Source: DATEBA01 sp035288045 | GTDB lineage: Bacteria > Actinomycetota > UBA4738 > HRBIN12 | Length of the DNA stretch: 64,000 bases | Assembly (NCBI GenBank): GCA_035288045.1 | Contig: DATEBA010000012.1 | Location: 1 to 64,000, forward strand | Direction of reading: 5' to 3' | In this document: positions 42,106 through 51,339 of the stretch, in pieces | How positions within the stretch are numbered: the stretch's first letter is position 1 | Layout of the letters: each line of letters begins with the position of its first letter | The notes under the pieces: model-generated | Databases searched by the model: none | Told to the model about the DNA's origin: nothing | The model's input: only the letters and a program-made list of their open reading frames with translations | Position numbers and translations under genes: made by a program

Positions 42106-42801
42106 TTGCAGGATGCGAAGACCGGGGTCGGCTCGACGCTCAGGAAGGCGCGGCTCGTGCGAGGCGTGAGCCTCGATGAGGCGAGCCGCGACACGAGGAT
42201 CCGCCCCGACGCGCTGACCGCGCTGGAGGATGAGGACTTCGGCGCGCTCCTCGGCGACGTCTACGTGCGCGGCGCCATCCGTTCCTACGCCACGTACCTG
42301 GGTCTGGACGGCGCGGACCTGGTAACCACCTACGCGCTCGGCGCCGGCGAGCCGCCGACCGCGCAGCCGCCGCCGTTGCACACGCGTCGTGCCGTTGGTG
42401 AGAGGCGGCCCGGCAACCACCGGCTGGCGTTCATGGTCGCGGGAGTGCTGCTCGCGGCCGCGGCCGCGTTCGGGGTCATCTCGACGCGCGAGGCCGCGCC
42501 ACCGCCTTCGTCTCTCGAGACGGCACCGCCGGTCGCCGAGGTGGCCACCGAACCGGTGATCGACCTCGCCATGGTGGCGCACGGCAAGGTGCGGGCCATC
42601 GTCGTCGTCGACGACGGAGTTCGCGAGGTGCTGACGCTCGAGCCCGAAGAGCAGCTCGCCTTCGAGGCGGTGGAGTCGATCAGGGTGCGCTTGGCGCGCG
42701 GCAGCCTCGTGGAGGTCACCGTGAACGGCGAGGCCCTGGGCGCTCCCGGCGTCCCGGGGAAATCCTGGGAGCAAACCTTTTTCGCGCCGGCGACGCCATG
42801 A
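42106..42801 (+). CDS. RodZ-like helix-turn-helix membrane protein
   Basis: 231 aa, TTG start 6 bases after GAGGAG. N-terminal HTH_25 domain (GSTLRKARLVRGVSLDEASRDTRIRPDALTALEDEDF, VYVRGAIRSYATYLGL), a Pro-rich linker, one membrane helix (LAFMVAGVLLAAAAAFGVIS, about 107-127), and an external DUF4115-like domain of about 90 residues. RodZ links MreB to the cell envelope; in this lineage it may bind another partner. It overlaps cinA by 4 bases. Confidence 0.85.
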   Translation: MQDAKTGVGSTLRKARLVRGVSLDEASRDTRIRPDALTALEDEDFGALLGDVYVRGAIRSYATYLGLDGADLVTTYALGAGEPPTAQPPPLHTRRAVGERRPGNHRLAFMVAGVLLAAAAAFGVISTREAAPPPSSLETAPPVAEVATEPVIDLAMVAHGKVRAIVVVDDGVREVLTLEPEEQLAFEAVESIRVRLARGSLVEVTVNGEALGAPGVPGKSWEQTFFAPATP

Positions 42802-44060
42802 GGGCGGAGATCCTCGGGATCGGGACCGAGATCCTGCTCGGCCAGATCGCGAACACGAACGCCCGATGGATGTCCGAACGGCTGGCCGAGATAGGCGTGG
42901 ACGTGCTCCACCATCAGGTCGTCGGCGACAACGTCGAGCGCATCGCAGAGGCGTTCGGGCTGGCGCTGTCGCGCTCCGACGTCGTGATCGCGACCGGCGG
43001 CCTGGGTCCCACGCAGGACGACGTCACCCGCGACGGCCTGGCGACGGCGCTCGGGGTGGGGTTCGAGCGGCATCCCGAGATCGAGGAACTACTTCGGCAG
43101 AAGTTCGCGCTCCTGGGCCGCGAGATGCCCGAGTCGAACCTGCTTCAGGCCGACGTGCCCGCGGGAGGGCGCTACATAGCGCCGAAGCGCGGGACGGCGC
43201 CGGGTCTGGTCTGCGAACTCGACGGCAAGCGCGTGTACGCCGTGCCGGGGGTGCCGGCCGAGATGCGGGAGATGATGGAGGAGACGATCCTGCCGGAGCT
43301 CCGACTCCTCGCCGGCGACGCGGCCATCGTCTCGCGGGTCCTCCGGTGCACCGGCATCGGCGAGTCGCGGGTCTCGATGCTTCTGGACGACCTGTTCCAC
43401 CTCTCCTCCAACCCGACGGTCGCCTATCTCGCGTCGTCTGGAGAGGTAAAGGTCAGGCTCACCGCCAAGGCCGACACCGCCGCCGAGGCCGAGACGCTGA
43501 TCGAGCCGATCCTCGACGAGGTCCTCATCAGGCTCGGCGACTTCGTCTTCACGGCGCGCGACGAGTCGCTGGAGGAGGCGGTGCTGCGGTTGCTTCGCGA
43601 GCACGGAAGGACGCTCGCGTGCGGGGAGTCGCTCACCGGCGGTGAGGTCTCGGAGCGGCTAACCTCGGTTCCAGGCGCGTCGGATTCCTTCCTCGGGTCG
43701 GCGGTCGCCTACGTCTCCGAGGCCAAGCGCTCGGTCCTGGGCGTCTCGCGGGAAATCCTCAACGTGGACGGACCCGTCAGCGAGGCCTGCGTGAGGGAGA
43801 TGGCGGCCGGCGCTCGCAAGGTCTTCGGCGCGGATGTTGGCCTGGGGATCACCGGGGTTGCCGGCCCCGATGCGCACGGCGGCCACGAGCCGGGATCGGT
43901 CTGGGTAGCGATCGACGCGGACGACGTGCATCACGCCAGGTTCTTCCTCGCGCCGGGGGACCGCGACCAGATACGGCGGTGGGCCTCGCAGGCTGCCCTC
44001 GACCTCGTGCGCCGGTACCTGGAGGGAAGGCCGCTTCCCGACGCCGATCGGATCATCTGA
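42798..44060 (+). CDS. cinA: CinA family protein (competence/damage-inducible; NMN deamidase domain)
   Basis: 420 aa. The N-terminal MoaB-like domain (EILGIGTEILLGQIANTNARWMSERLAEIGVDV, ATGGLGPTQDDVTRDGLA) is fused to the C-terminal CinA domain (LACGESLTGGEVSERLTSVPGASDSFLGSAVAYVSEAKRSVLGV, GITGVAGPDAHGGHEPGSVWVAI), which in many bacteria deamidates NMN in NAD recycling. Position next to recA is classical. The next gene starts within its stop (TGATG). Confidence 0.95.
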   Translation: MRAEILGIGTEILLGQIANTNARWMSERLAEIGVDVLHHQVVGDNVERIAEAFGLALSRSDVVIATGGLGPTQDDVTRDGLATALGVGFERHPEIEELLRQKFALLGREMPESNLLQADVPAGGRYIAPKRGTAPGLVCELDGKRVYAVPGVPAEMREMMEETILPELRLLAGDAAIVSRVLRCTGIGESRVSMLLDDLFHLSSNPTVAYLASSGEVKVRLTAKADTAAEAETLIEPILDEVLIRLGDFVFTARDESLEEAVLRLLREHGRTLACGESLTGGEVSERLTSVPGASDSFLGSAVAYVSEAKRSVLGVSREILNVDGPVSEACVREMAAGARKVFGADVGLGITGVAGPDAHGGHEPGSVWVAIDADDVHHARFFLAPGDRDQIRRWASQAALDLVRRYLEGRPLPDADRII

Positions 44061-44644
44061 TGGCCCGGGACCGCGCATCCCGGCCGGAGGCCCGGCCGCT
44101 GCGTCTGTTCGTCGCGATCACGATCCCGGAGCGGGTCAGCGTCGCCCTGGCGGACGCGATCGCGCCGTGGCGCGAGCGTTTCCCGAGGGCACGGTGGGTT
44201 CCTCGGGAGAACGTGCACGTGACCCTCAAGTTCCTGGGGAGCACCTGGCCGCGGCTGCTGGAGTGGGTCGTCGAGGAGGTCGGCTCGGCGGCGTCGGCTC
44301 GCGTCCGGTTCGAGTCGAGGCTGGAGGGCCTAGGCGCCTTCCCCTCTGAGCGCCGCGCCCGGGTCCTTTGGGCGGGGCTGCACGATCCCGACGGAAGGAT
44401 GGCCGCGATGGCCACCTCTCTCGACGAGGCCCTCGCGCGCGAATTCGCGCCGGAGAAGCGGGGCTTCACGCCGCACCTGACCGTCGCCCGTTCGCGGCCT
44501 CCTCTAGAGCTCCCCCGGGGGTTCGCGGAGACCTCGGTCGAGAGCGAGCCGTTCGTCGTCGAGCGGCTGGTTCTCTTCCGGAGCCACCTGCGACGGCCGA
44601 CTCCCCTCTACGAGCCGCTCGACGAGTTCGCCCTCGGCGGATGA
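44060..44644 (+). CDS. thpR: RNA 2',3'-cyclic phosphodiesterase (2H family, ThpR)
   Basis: 194-aa 2H phosphoesterase. Both catalytic HxT motifs are present: HVTLKFLG near residues 53-60 and HLTVARSR near 140. N-terminal RLFVAITIPERV and FESRLEGLGAFPSERRARVLWAGL are typical of the LigT/ThpR family, which hydrolyses RNA 2',3'-cyclic phosphates or tRNA-splicing-like ends. ATG 44060 overlaps the cinA stop. Likely co-transcribed with cinA, ahead of the separately regulated recA. Confidence 0.9.
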   Translation: MARDRASRPEARPLRLFVAITIPERVSVALADAIAPWRERFPRARWVPRENVHVTLKFLGSTWPRLLEWVVEEVGSAASARVRFESRLEGLGAFPSERRARVLWAGLHDPDGRMAAMATSLDEALAREFAPEKRGFTPHLTVARSRPPLELPRGFAETSVESEPFVVERLVLFRSHLRRPTPLYEPLDEFALGG

Positions 44645-44662
44645 AGCCGCGTGTTCGCCTCC

Positions 44663-44691
44663 TTGACCTCGAACATACGTTCGACTAGTCT
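44663..44691 (+). promoter_or_regulatory. recA promoter with a perfect SOS (LexA) box
   Basis: TTGACC (44663-44668), 17-base spacer, TAGTCT (44686-44691). The spacer contains TCGAACATACGTTCGA (44669-44684), a perfect palindrome matching the Gram-positive LexA box (GAACN4GTTC), so bound LexA would block polymerase. Predicted start about 44698; leader about 116 bases with GAAAGGGG before recA. Confidence 0.85.
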
Positions 44692-44813
44692 CACCCTGGT
44701 TGCGGCTTCGTAATGACAGTGGTGTGATTCGTGTCAGACCCCCGGGCTAGGGTCCGGCCGAAGGGTTCGCCCGGATTGCGGCCTCGCGGGCGAGGGGAAA
44801 GAAAGGGGCTTCG

Positions 44814-45917
44814 ATGGACCGCGACAAGATGCTGGACGTGACGCTCTCCCAGATCGAGAAGCAATTCGGGAAGGGCGCCGTGATGAAGCTCGGTGAGCAC
44901 CCGGCGGGGCAAGGCATAACTGTGACCCCGACGGGGGCGCTAGCGCTGGACATCGCGCTCGGTGTCGGTGGCATACCCAGGGGGCGGGTGGTCGAGGTCT
45001 TCGGCCCCGAGGGCTCGGGAAAGACCACCGTCTGCCTCCACATCATCGCCGAGGCACAGCGGCACGGCGGCATCGCGGCCTTCATCGATGCCGAGCACGC
45101 GCTTGACCCGACCTACGCGCGGACCCTCGGCGTGAACATAGACGAGCTCCTGGTCTCCCAGCCCGACTCCGGCGAGCAGGCCCTCGAGATCGCCGACATG
45201 CTCGTGCGCTCGGCGGCTCTGGACGTCGTCGTCATCGACTCGGTGGCGGCGCTCGTGCCGCGCGCCGAGATCGAGGGGGAGATGGGCGACTCGCACGTCG
45301 GGCTGCAGGCGCGCCTCATGTCCCAGGCGATGCGGAAGCTCTCCGGGTCCCTGTCGCGGTTCGAGACCACGGCCATCTTCATAAACCAGCTTCGCGAGAA
45401 GATCGGCGTGATGTTCGGCAACCCCGAGACCACACCCGGCGGGCGCGCGCTCAAGTTCTACTCATCGGTTCGCCTCGACGTCCGCAAGATCGAGAACCTG
45501 AAGGATGGGACCGAGGTGGTGGGGTCGCGTACGCGCGTGAAGGTCGTGAAGAACAAGGTGGCGCCGCCGTTCCGGCAGTGCGAGTTCGACATCATATACG
45601 GCAAGGGCATCTCGAAGGAAGGCTCGCTCCTGGACGTCGGCGTCGATCTGGAGATCATCAAGAAGTCCGGCGCCTGGTTCACCTACGAGGGCGAGCAGCT
45701 CGGCCAGGGTAAGGAGAACGCTCGTCAGTTCCTGGCGGAGCACCAGGACATGGCCGACGAGATCGACAGGCGGATCCGGGAAGGTGTGGGTCTCACGGCC
45801 TTCGAGGGCGCCGACGAGCCGATCCAGGTCGACCCGGAGGTCGTCGTGCCCGAGGCGTCTCCGGAGCAGGCTGCTAAGTCAAAGCTAAAGGAGCCCGAGC
45901 CGCAGGCGGCGAGCTGA
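44814..45917 (+). CDS. recA: recombinase RecA
   Basis: ATP-dependent strand-exchange protein and LexA coprotease; 367 aa. N terminus LSQIEKQFGKGAVMKLGE, Walker A GPEGSGKTT, MAW-region AEIEGEMGDSHVGLQARLMSQAMRKL, L2-type INQLREKIGVMFGNPETTPGGRALKFYSSVRLDVRK, and an acidic C-terminal tail. ATG 44814 with GAAAGGGG upstream. SOS-controlled through the box at 44669-44684; recX follows after 6 bases. Confidence 0.97.
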   Translation: MDRDKMLDVTLSQIEKQFGKGAVMKLGEHPAGQGITVTPTGALALDIALGVGGIPRGRVVEVFGPEGSGKTTVCLHIIAEAQRHGGIAAFIDAEHALDPTYARTLGVNIDELLVSQPDSGEQALEIADMLVRSAALDVVVIDSVAALVPRAEIEGEMGDSHVGLQARLMSQAMRKLSGSLSRFETTAIFINQLREKIGVMFGNPETTPGGRALKFYSSVRLDVRKIENLKDGTEVVGSRTRVKVVKNKVAPPFRQCEFDIIYGKGISKEGSLLDVGVDLEIIKKSGAWFTYEGEQLGQGKENARQFLAEHQDMADEIDRRIREGVGLTAFEGADEPIQVDPEVVVPEASPEQAAKSKLKEPEPQAAS

Positions 45918-45923
45918 GGCGCG

Positions 45924-46427
45924 ATGAGCGTGCGAGCCGGGCGTCGCGGCGGTACCCCGCGAAGCCTGCACGACCGCGCGCTTGGGCTGCTCGCGGTGCG
46001 GCCTCGGTCGCGCCGGGAGCTCCGCGATCGCCTGCTTCGCGCGGGGTTCGAAGCCGCCGAGGTTGACGAGGAGCTCGTTGGGCTCGAGGAGGTCGGACTG
46101 GTCGACGACGTCCGGTTCGCGAGGGCCGTAGCCGAGCACGAGTCCGGCGTTCGCCGCTCGGGATCCCGAGCTCTGGCGAACGCCCTGCGGGCCAAGGGGG
46201 TCGGGCCCGATACGGTCTCCGAGGTGGTGTCCGAGCACGGAGAGGGGGACGAGGCGCGCGCGCTGGCGCTTGCCCGCTCACGAGCGGCCCGGATGGCCCG
46301 CGTGGACCCCGCCAAGGCGTTCGGGCGCCTCGTGGGGCTCCTCGCGAGAAGGGGCTACGACCCGGCCCTCTGTCGCACGGCCGCCCGCGCTGCCCTCGAG
46401 CTGGAGGTGGCCGAGACCGAGCCCTGA
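45924..46427 (+). CDS. recX: regulatory protein RecX
   Basis: 167-aa inhibitor of RecA filaments, made of tandem three-helix repeats: DRALGLLAVRPRSRRELRDRLLRAGFEAAEVDEELVGLEEVGLVDDVRFARAVAEH and the later GDEARALALARSRAARMARVDPAKAFGRLVGLLARRGYD. It follows recA by 6 bases, so it is presumably SOS-induced with it. Confidence 0.9.
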   Translation: MSVRAGRRGGTPRSLHDRALGLLAVRPRSRRELRDRLLRAGFEAAEVDEELVGLEEVGLVDDVRFARAVAEHESGVRRSGSRALANALRAKGVGPDTVSEVVSEHGEGDEARALALARSRAARMARVDPAKAFGRLVGLLARRGYDPALCRTAARAALELEVAETEP

Positions 46428-46448
46428 CCGTTGCCACTCTAGCCACCC

Positions 46449-46477
46449 TTGCCTCCGGAGCCGAGCCGCCGTAAATT
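46449..46477 (+). promoter_or_regulatory. promoter of rny
   Basis: TTGCCT (46449-46454), 17-base spacer, TAAATT (46472-46477). Predicted start about 46484, giving a long 5' leader of about 195 bases. The leader contains a strong hairpin around 46567-46593 (CCCC/GGGG core flanked by GCGC/GCGC) and a GGCCC/GGGCC hairpin nearer the gene. Confidence 0.5.
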
Positions 46478-46678
46478 GTCGGTCAGAGAGGCTTCTTCGG
46501 ATACCCAAACTGTTCGTCTACCTGAATGAATCGGACCAAGAGCGAAGAGATCCTTCAAGAGGGGCGCGAAGGACCCCCCGGGGACCGCGCACCCTAGGTC
46601 CATCTCAGCCTGGCCGAGCAGCGGGCCCCCGACGGGCCTCTGTTCGGCTTTGCTCTAGGCGAGAGAAGGGATCGAACG

Positions 46679-48211
46679 ATGGAGCAGGCGATCGCACTGA
46701 TCGCGGCCCTGCTCGGCGGCGCGGGGGTCGGCTACCTCGTACGCCAGATGATCGCAACGTCTAGGGCGCAGACCGCCGAGTCGCGGGCCCAGAAGATCCT
46801 CCTCGACGCGCAGCGCGAGGCGCGGCAGGTGGTAGAGAGCGCCCTCAAGGAGGTCAAGCAGGAGATCGCCGCGATGCGCCGCGACGCGGAGCAGGACGTC
46901 CGCGGACGGCGCGAAGAGCTGAAGCGCCAGGAACAGCGCCTGTCGCAGAAGGAGGAGCACCTCGAGGCCAAGCTAGATGATGTCATTCGCCGCGCGGCGG
47001 ACCTCGATGACCGCGAGGACAGCCTGATCAGGGTCCGCGAGCAGCTCGAGAAGCAGTTCGAGGTGCACCGCAGGAAGCTCGAGGCTGTCGCGGGGATGAC
47101 CGCGCTCGAGGCGAGAGAAGCACTGACGGCCGAGATCGTGAACGAGGCCAAGCGCTCGGCGATGTCGACCGTCCGCGAGATCGAACAGCAGGCCCGCGAG
47201 GAGGGCGAGGAGCGCGCACGCAAGATCGTGACCGTTGCGATCCAGCGCGTGGCCTCCGAGCAGACGAGCGAGTCGAGCGTGTCGGTCTTCGCGCTGCCCT
47301 CCGACGACATGAAGGGCCGCATCATCGGGCGGGAAGGTCGCAACATCAGGGCCTTCGAGGCCCTCACGGGCGTGAACATCATCATCGACGACACGCCCGA
47401 GGCGGTGGTCCTCTCGTGCTTCGACCCGGTTCGCCGGGAGACGGCCCGTCTGACCCTGGAGAAGCTCGTGCAAGACGGCCGGATCCACCCCGCGCGGATC
47501 GAGGAGATGCACGAGCGATCGGGGAAGGAGATCGAGGAGCGGATCAAGCGCGCCGGGGAGGAGGCCGTCATGGAGGTCGGGATCACCGACATGAGCCCCG
47601 AGCTCGTCAAGCTGCTCGGCCGTCTCCAGTACCGGACCTCCTACGGGCAGAACGTGCTGCGCCACCTGGTGGAGTCCGCGCACATCGCCGGCGCCATAGC
47701 GTCCGAGCTGGGCGTCGAGCCGGCGGTCCCGGCCCGGGGCGCGCTCCTGCACGACATCGGCAAGGCCGTGACCCACGAGGTCGAGGGCTCCCACGCCATC
47801 ATCGGTGCCGAGATCGCGCGGCGCCTCAAGGAGTCGCCGGGGGTGGTGCACTGCATCGAGTCGCACCACGGGGAGGTGGAGCAACGCACGATCGAGGCCG
47901 TGATCGCCCAGATCGCGGACCACATCTCCGGCGGACGACCCGGCGCTCGCCGCGAGAGCCTCGAGACGTACGTGAAACGCCTCGAGAGGCTGGAGGAGAT
48001 ATGCAACGGCTTCCCGGGGGTAGAGAAGACCTATGCGATGCAGGCCGGACGGGAGGTCCGCGTCCTCGTGAAGCCGGACGAGGTGGACGACCTCCAGGCC
48101 CAGGTGATGGCGCGCGACATCGCGAAGCAGGTAGAGGAGGAACTGCAGTACCCCGGCCAGATAAGGATCACGGTGATCCGGGAGAGCCGATCTGTGGAGT
48201 TTGCTAGGTGA
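46679..48211 (+). CDS. rny: ribonuclease Y
   Basis: Membrane-anchored endoribonuclease starting mRNA decay; 510 aa. One N-terminal helix (IALIAALLGGAGVGYLV), a long Glu/Arg/Gln-rich coiled coil (about 30-190), a KH domain (SDDMKGRIIGREGRNIRAFEALTGVNIIIDDTPEAVVLS) and an HD domain (ARGALLHDIGKAVTHEVEGSHAIIG). Absent from mycobacteria and streptomycetes, which use RNase E; its presence points to a deeper actinobacterial lineage. It overlaps the miaB start by 4 bases. Confidence 0.95.
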   Translation: MEQAIALIAALLGGAGVGYLVRQMIATSRAQTAESRAQKILLDAQREARQVVESALKEVKQEIAAMRRDAEQDVRGRREELKRQEQRLSQKEEHLEAKLDDVIRRAADLDDREDSLIRVREQLEKQFEVHRRKLEAVAGMTALEAREALTAEIVNEAKRSAMSTVREIEQQAREEGEERARKIVTVAIQRVASEQTSESSVSVFALPSDDMKGRIIGREGRNIRAFEALTGVNIIIDDTPEAVVLSCFDPVRRETARLTLEKLVQDGRIHPARIEEMHERSGKEIEERIKRAGEEAVMEVGITDMSPELVKLLGRLQYRTSYGQNVLRHLVESAHIAGAIASELGVEPAVPARGALLHDIGKAVTHEVEGSHAIIGAEIARRLKESPGVVHCIESHHGEVEQRTIEAVIAQIADHISGGRPGARRESLETYVKRLERLEEICNGFPGVEKTYAMQAGREVRVLVKPDEVDDLQAQVMARDIAKQVEEELQYPGQIRITVIRESRSVEFAR

Positions 48212-49566
48212 GTCGGAGCGACAAGTACCTGATCCGCACGTTCGGGTGCCAGATGAACGAGCACGACTCCGAGCGGATCGCGGGTCTGCTGGAGACCGAC
48301 GGGCTCGTCCCCACCGAGGAGGCGGCGGACGCACGGATCGTCGTGTTCAACACGTGCGCGATCCGCGAGAATGCCGACAACCGTCTCTACGGGAACCTCG
48401 GGCACCTTCGAGCCCTGAAGGAACGGAACCCCGGCCTCCGGATCGTGGTAGCGGGGTGTCTGGCGCAGAAGGACGGCCCGGTCATCCAGGAGAGGGCGCC
48501 GTGGGTCGACGTCGTGGTCGGGACTCACGCGCTTCCCGGCCTGCTGGAGCTCCTTCGCCGGGCGGAGGAGGAGGGGCCGCAGACAGACGTCCGGGAGTAC
48601 ACCGAGGTCTTCCCGAGCGCGCTCCCGGCCCGCCGGGAGGTCGCCCATCACGCGTGGGTCTCCATCGCAGTCGGGTGCGACAACACGTGCTCCTTCTGCA
48701 TCGTTCCCTTCGTCCGCGGGCCGCAGCGGTCGCGGACGAAGGGTGACGTCCTCTGCGAGGTGCAGGGTCTCGCTCGCGGGGGGGTGGTGGAGGTCACGCT
48801 CCTGGGTCAGAACGTGAACACGTTCGGACGCGACCTGACCGTCCCGGGCTCGAGCCGGCAGCCAATGTTCGCCGACCTCCTGCGAGCGATCTCGTCGGTC
48901 GAGGGCATCCGGAGGATCCGGTTCACGAGCCCGCATCCACACGACTTCACCCCCGACGTCATCGACGCGATCGCCGAGTGCGAGCCCGTCTGCGAGCACA
49001 TACACTTCCCGCTCCAGTCCGGCTCGGACGGCGTCCTGCGCGCGATGCGGCGCTCCTACCGGAGCCAGAGGTACCTCGAGTGGCTGGAGAGGATCCGAGC
49101 GTCGGTGCCCGGCATCGCGGTGAGCACCGACATCATCGTGGGATTCCCCGGGGAGAGCGAGGAGGACTTCGAGGCGACCCTGGACGTCGTTCGGGCGGCC
49201 CGATTCGACTCGGCCTACACCTTCCAGTACTCGCCGCGTCCGGGTACGAGGGCGGTGTCGATGCCCGGCCGGGTCCCGAAGGATGTCGTCCAGGAGCGGT
49301 TCGATCGGCTCGTCGCCCTGCAGGAGGGGATCTCGCTGGAGAAGAACCTAGCGCTGGTGGGTTCGATCGCCGAGATCCTCGTGGAGGGCTCCGGCCGCAA
49401 GGGGCGCGTCCAGGGACGGACCCGCACTAACAAGGTCGCTCACGTGGACGTCGATTACCCACCGGGCGCGTTCCTGTCCACCCGCATCGCGTCGGCCGCC
49501 CCCCACCATCTCGTCGGCGAAGTCGTGGCGGTCGAAGGAGCGCGGGAGCCCGTCGTCGTCGCCTGA
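48208..49566 (+). CDS. miaB: tRNA-2-methylthio-N6-dimethylallyladenosine synthase
   Basis: Radical SAM methylthiotransferase acting on i6A37 of tRNA; 452 aa. The N-terminal UPF0004 domain has cluster cysteines in RTFGCQMNEHDSE, FNTCAIRENA and VAGCLAQKDG. The radical SAM motif CxxxCxxC is in GCDNTCSFCIVPFVRG. The C-terminal TRAM domain ends the protein (VEGSGRKGRVQGRTRTNKVAHV...). GTG 48208 overlaps rny; the miaA start overlaps its stop, pairing the two enzymes of ms2i6A synthesis. Confidence 0.95.
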   Translation: MSRSDKYLIRTFGCQMNEHDSERIAGLLETDGLVPTEEAADARIVVFNTCAIRENADNRLYGNLGHLRALKERNPGLRIVVAGCLAQKDGPVIQERAPWVDVVVGTHALPGLLELLRRAEEEGPQTDVREYTEVFPSALPARREVAHHAWVSIAVGCDNTCSFCIVPFVRGPQRSRTKGDVLCEVQGLARGGVVEVTLLGQNVNTFGRDLTVPGSSRQPMFADLLRAISSVEGIRRIRFTSPHPHDFTPDVIDAIAECEPVCEHIHFPLQSGSDGVLRAMRRSYRSQRYLEWLERIRASVPGIAVSTDIIVGFPGESEEDFEATLDVVRAARFDSAYTFQYSPRPGTRAVSMPGRVPKDVVQERFDRLVALQEGISLEKNLALVGSIAEILVEGSGRKGRVQGRTRTNKVAHVDVDYPPGAFLSTRIASAAPHHLVGEVVAVEGAREPVVVA

Positions 49567-50486
49567 TGGCTGCGGGGCCGCTCCTGGCGCTGGTCGGACC
49601 GACCGCGGCGGGCAAGTCCGAGGCGGCGCTTGAGATCGCGCAAGGTATCGGAGCCGAGATCGTGTCGGTGGACTCCATGCTCGTGTACCGCGGGATGGAC
49701 GTCGGGACGGCCAAGCCCTCCCCGGGCGACCGCGCTCGGGTTCCCCACCACCTCCTTGACGTTGCCGATCCGTCCGAGCCCTTCTCGGTCTCGCGCTTCC
49801 AATCGCTCGCTCGGAAAGCGCTCGAGGGGATCGCGGAGCGGGGTCGCCGGCCGTTGCTCGTGGGCGGGTCCGGCCTCTACTTCCGCGCCGTCGTCGACGA
49901 TCTCGAGTTCCCCGGCACCGATCAGGCGACCCGTCTCGCGCTCGAGGCGGAGGCGGCCAAGAGTGGCGCCGAGCGTATACACGCGCGCCTGGCGGCGCTC
50001 GACCCCGTAGCAGCGGGCAAGATCCAGGTGGGGAACGTCCGCCGCATCGTGCGGGCGCTCGAGGTTGCGTCGCTCACCGGGCGTCGGTTCTCGTCATTCG
50101 CAGTGGCCTGGGACCGGTATCCGCCCGAGCGGGTCCGCGCCGCCGGTGTGGAGGTTGCGCGGGAGGCGCTTCGAGGAAGGATCGAGCGCCGGGTGCACCG
50201 CATGATCCAGGGTGGCTTTGCCGAGGAGGTCGGCAGCCTTCTCGCGGGAGGCTTCGGCGGATGGCTCACCTCCACGAAGGCCATCGGGTACGCTGAGGTG
50301 GCTCGTCACCTGCGGGGGGACTGCTCCCTGGAGGGGGCGATAGCGGACACCGTGAAAAGGACGGTCTCCCTGGCGAGGCGCCAGATGGCCTGGTTCCGCC
50401 GCGACCCCCGGATCCGATGGTTCGTCGCGGGGGAGAAGGGCGCCGCGGGCATCGCGGCGGAGCTGCTGGAGTACCTGCGTGGATGA
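49566..50486 (+). CDS. miaA: tRNA dimethylallyltransferase
   Basis: Adds dimethylallyl to A37 of UNN-decoding tRNAs, producing the substrate of MiaB; 306 aa. P-loop LVGPTAAGKSEAAL, DSMLVYRGMDVGTAKPS, VGGSGLYFRAVVDDL and QMAWFRRDPRIRWF are diagnostic. It overlaps both neighbours (TGATG with miaB, 8 bases with dapF). Uses dimethylallyl diphosphate, the product of the MEP pathway whose genes open the window. Confidence 0.95.
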   Translation: MAAGPLLALVGPTAAGKSEAALEIAQGIGAEIVSVDSMLVYRGMDVGTAKPSPGDRARVPHHLLDVADPSEPFSVSRFQSLARKALEGIAERGRRPLLVGGSGLYFRAVVDDLEFPGTDQATRLALEAEAAKSGAERIHARLAALDPVAAGKIQVGNVRRIVRALEVASLTGRRFSSFAVAWDRYPPERVRAAGVEVAREALRGRIERRVHRMIQGGFAEEVGSLLAGGFGGWLTSTKAIGYAEVARHLRGDCSLEGAIADTVKRTVSLARRQMAWFRRDPRIRWFVAGEKGAAGIAAELLEYLRG

Positions 50487-51339
50487 GCTGCGGTTCTGGA
50501 AGTACCACGGGACGGGGAACGACTTCGTCATGGTCGAGGACCTCGACGACGACATGCTCCTTGCGCCCGAGCTCGTCTCGCGTCTGTGCGACCGGCGGTT
50601 CGGCGTCGGTGGCGACGGGCTGATCCGCGTCGCGCCCGCTGAGGGCGCCGACTTCTTCATGGACTACCTGAATGCGGACGGCAGCGTCGCCGAGATGTGC
50701 GGCAACGGGATCCGCTGCCTCGGGAAGCTCGTGTACGAGCGAGGGCTTACCACCAAGACCGAGCTCGACGTGGACACGCTCACCGGCGTCAGGCATCTGT
50801 CCCTCCGCGTCGAGGGGGGCGCCGTCGTCTCGGTCACGGTCGGCATGGGCCCTCCCGCCTTCTCGCGCAAGGAGATCCCGATGTCGGGGCCGCCCGACGA
50901 GCCGTTCCTGCGTCGGCCGTTCGCCGTAGACGGACGGACGTTCGAAGCGTCGGCGGTGTCGATGGGGAACCCGCACCTCGTCCTGTTGGTGGGCGAAGAG
51001 CCGGACCCCGCGGACGTCCGTCGGATCGGGCCCCTGGTCGAGCGCCACGAGCTGTTCCCCGAGAAGACGAACGTCGAGTTCGTCGCGCCCGACGGCGACG
51101 GGATAGCCGTCCGGGTCTGGGAGCGCGGCGTGGGCGAGACGATGGCCTGCGGCACGGGGGCTTGCGCGGCCGTGGTCGCCGCCAACGAGGCCGGGCTGGT
51201 GGGCCGAGTCGCGCAGGCCCGATTCCCCGGCGGCGTGCTCCAGGTCGAGCGTCGGGACGACGACGTCCTGCTGACGGGCCCGGCGGAACGCGTGTTCGAG
51301 GGGATCGCCGATCCCGCGTGGCTGGAGGCAACCGGTTGA
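50479..51339 (+). CDS. dapF: diaminopimelate epimerase
   Basis: Converts LL- to meso-diaminopimelate for lysine and peptidoglycan; 286 aa, PLP-independent two-cysteine enzyme. N terminus FWKYHGTGNDFVMVEDL, first catalytic Cys in AEMCGNGIRCLG, second in ETMACGTGACAAVVAA. GTG start overlapping miaA; its stop overlaps the TTG start of the aminotransferase that would supply its LL-DAP substrate. Confidence 0.96.
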   Translation: MDELRFWKYHGTGNDFVMVEDLDDDMLLAPELVSRLCDRRFGVGGDGLIRVAPAEGADFFMDYLNADGSVAEMCGNGIRCLGKLVYERGLTTKTELDVDTLTGVRHLSLRVEGGAVVSVTVGMGPPAFSRKEIPMSGPPDEPFLRRPFAVDGRTFEASAVSMGNPHLVLLVGEEPDPADVRRIGPLVERHELFPEKTNVEFVAPDGDGIAVRVWERGVGETMACGTGACAAVVAANEAGLVGRVAQARFPGGVLQVERRDDDVLLTGPAERVFEGIADPAWLEATG

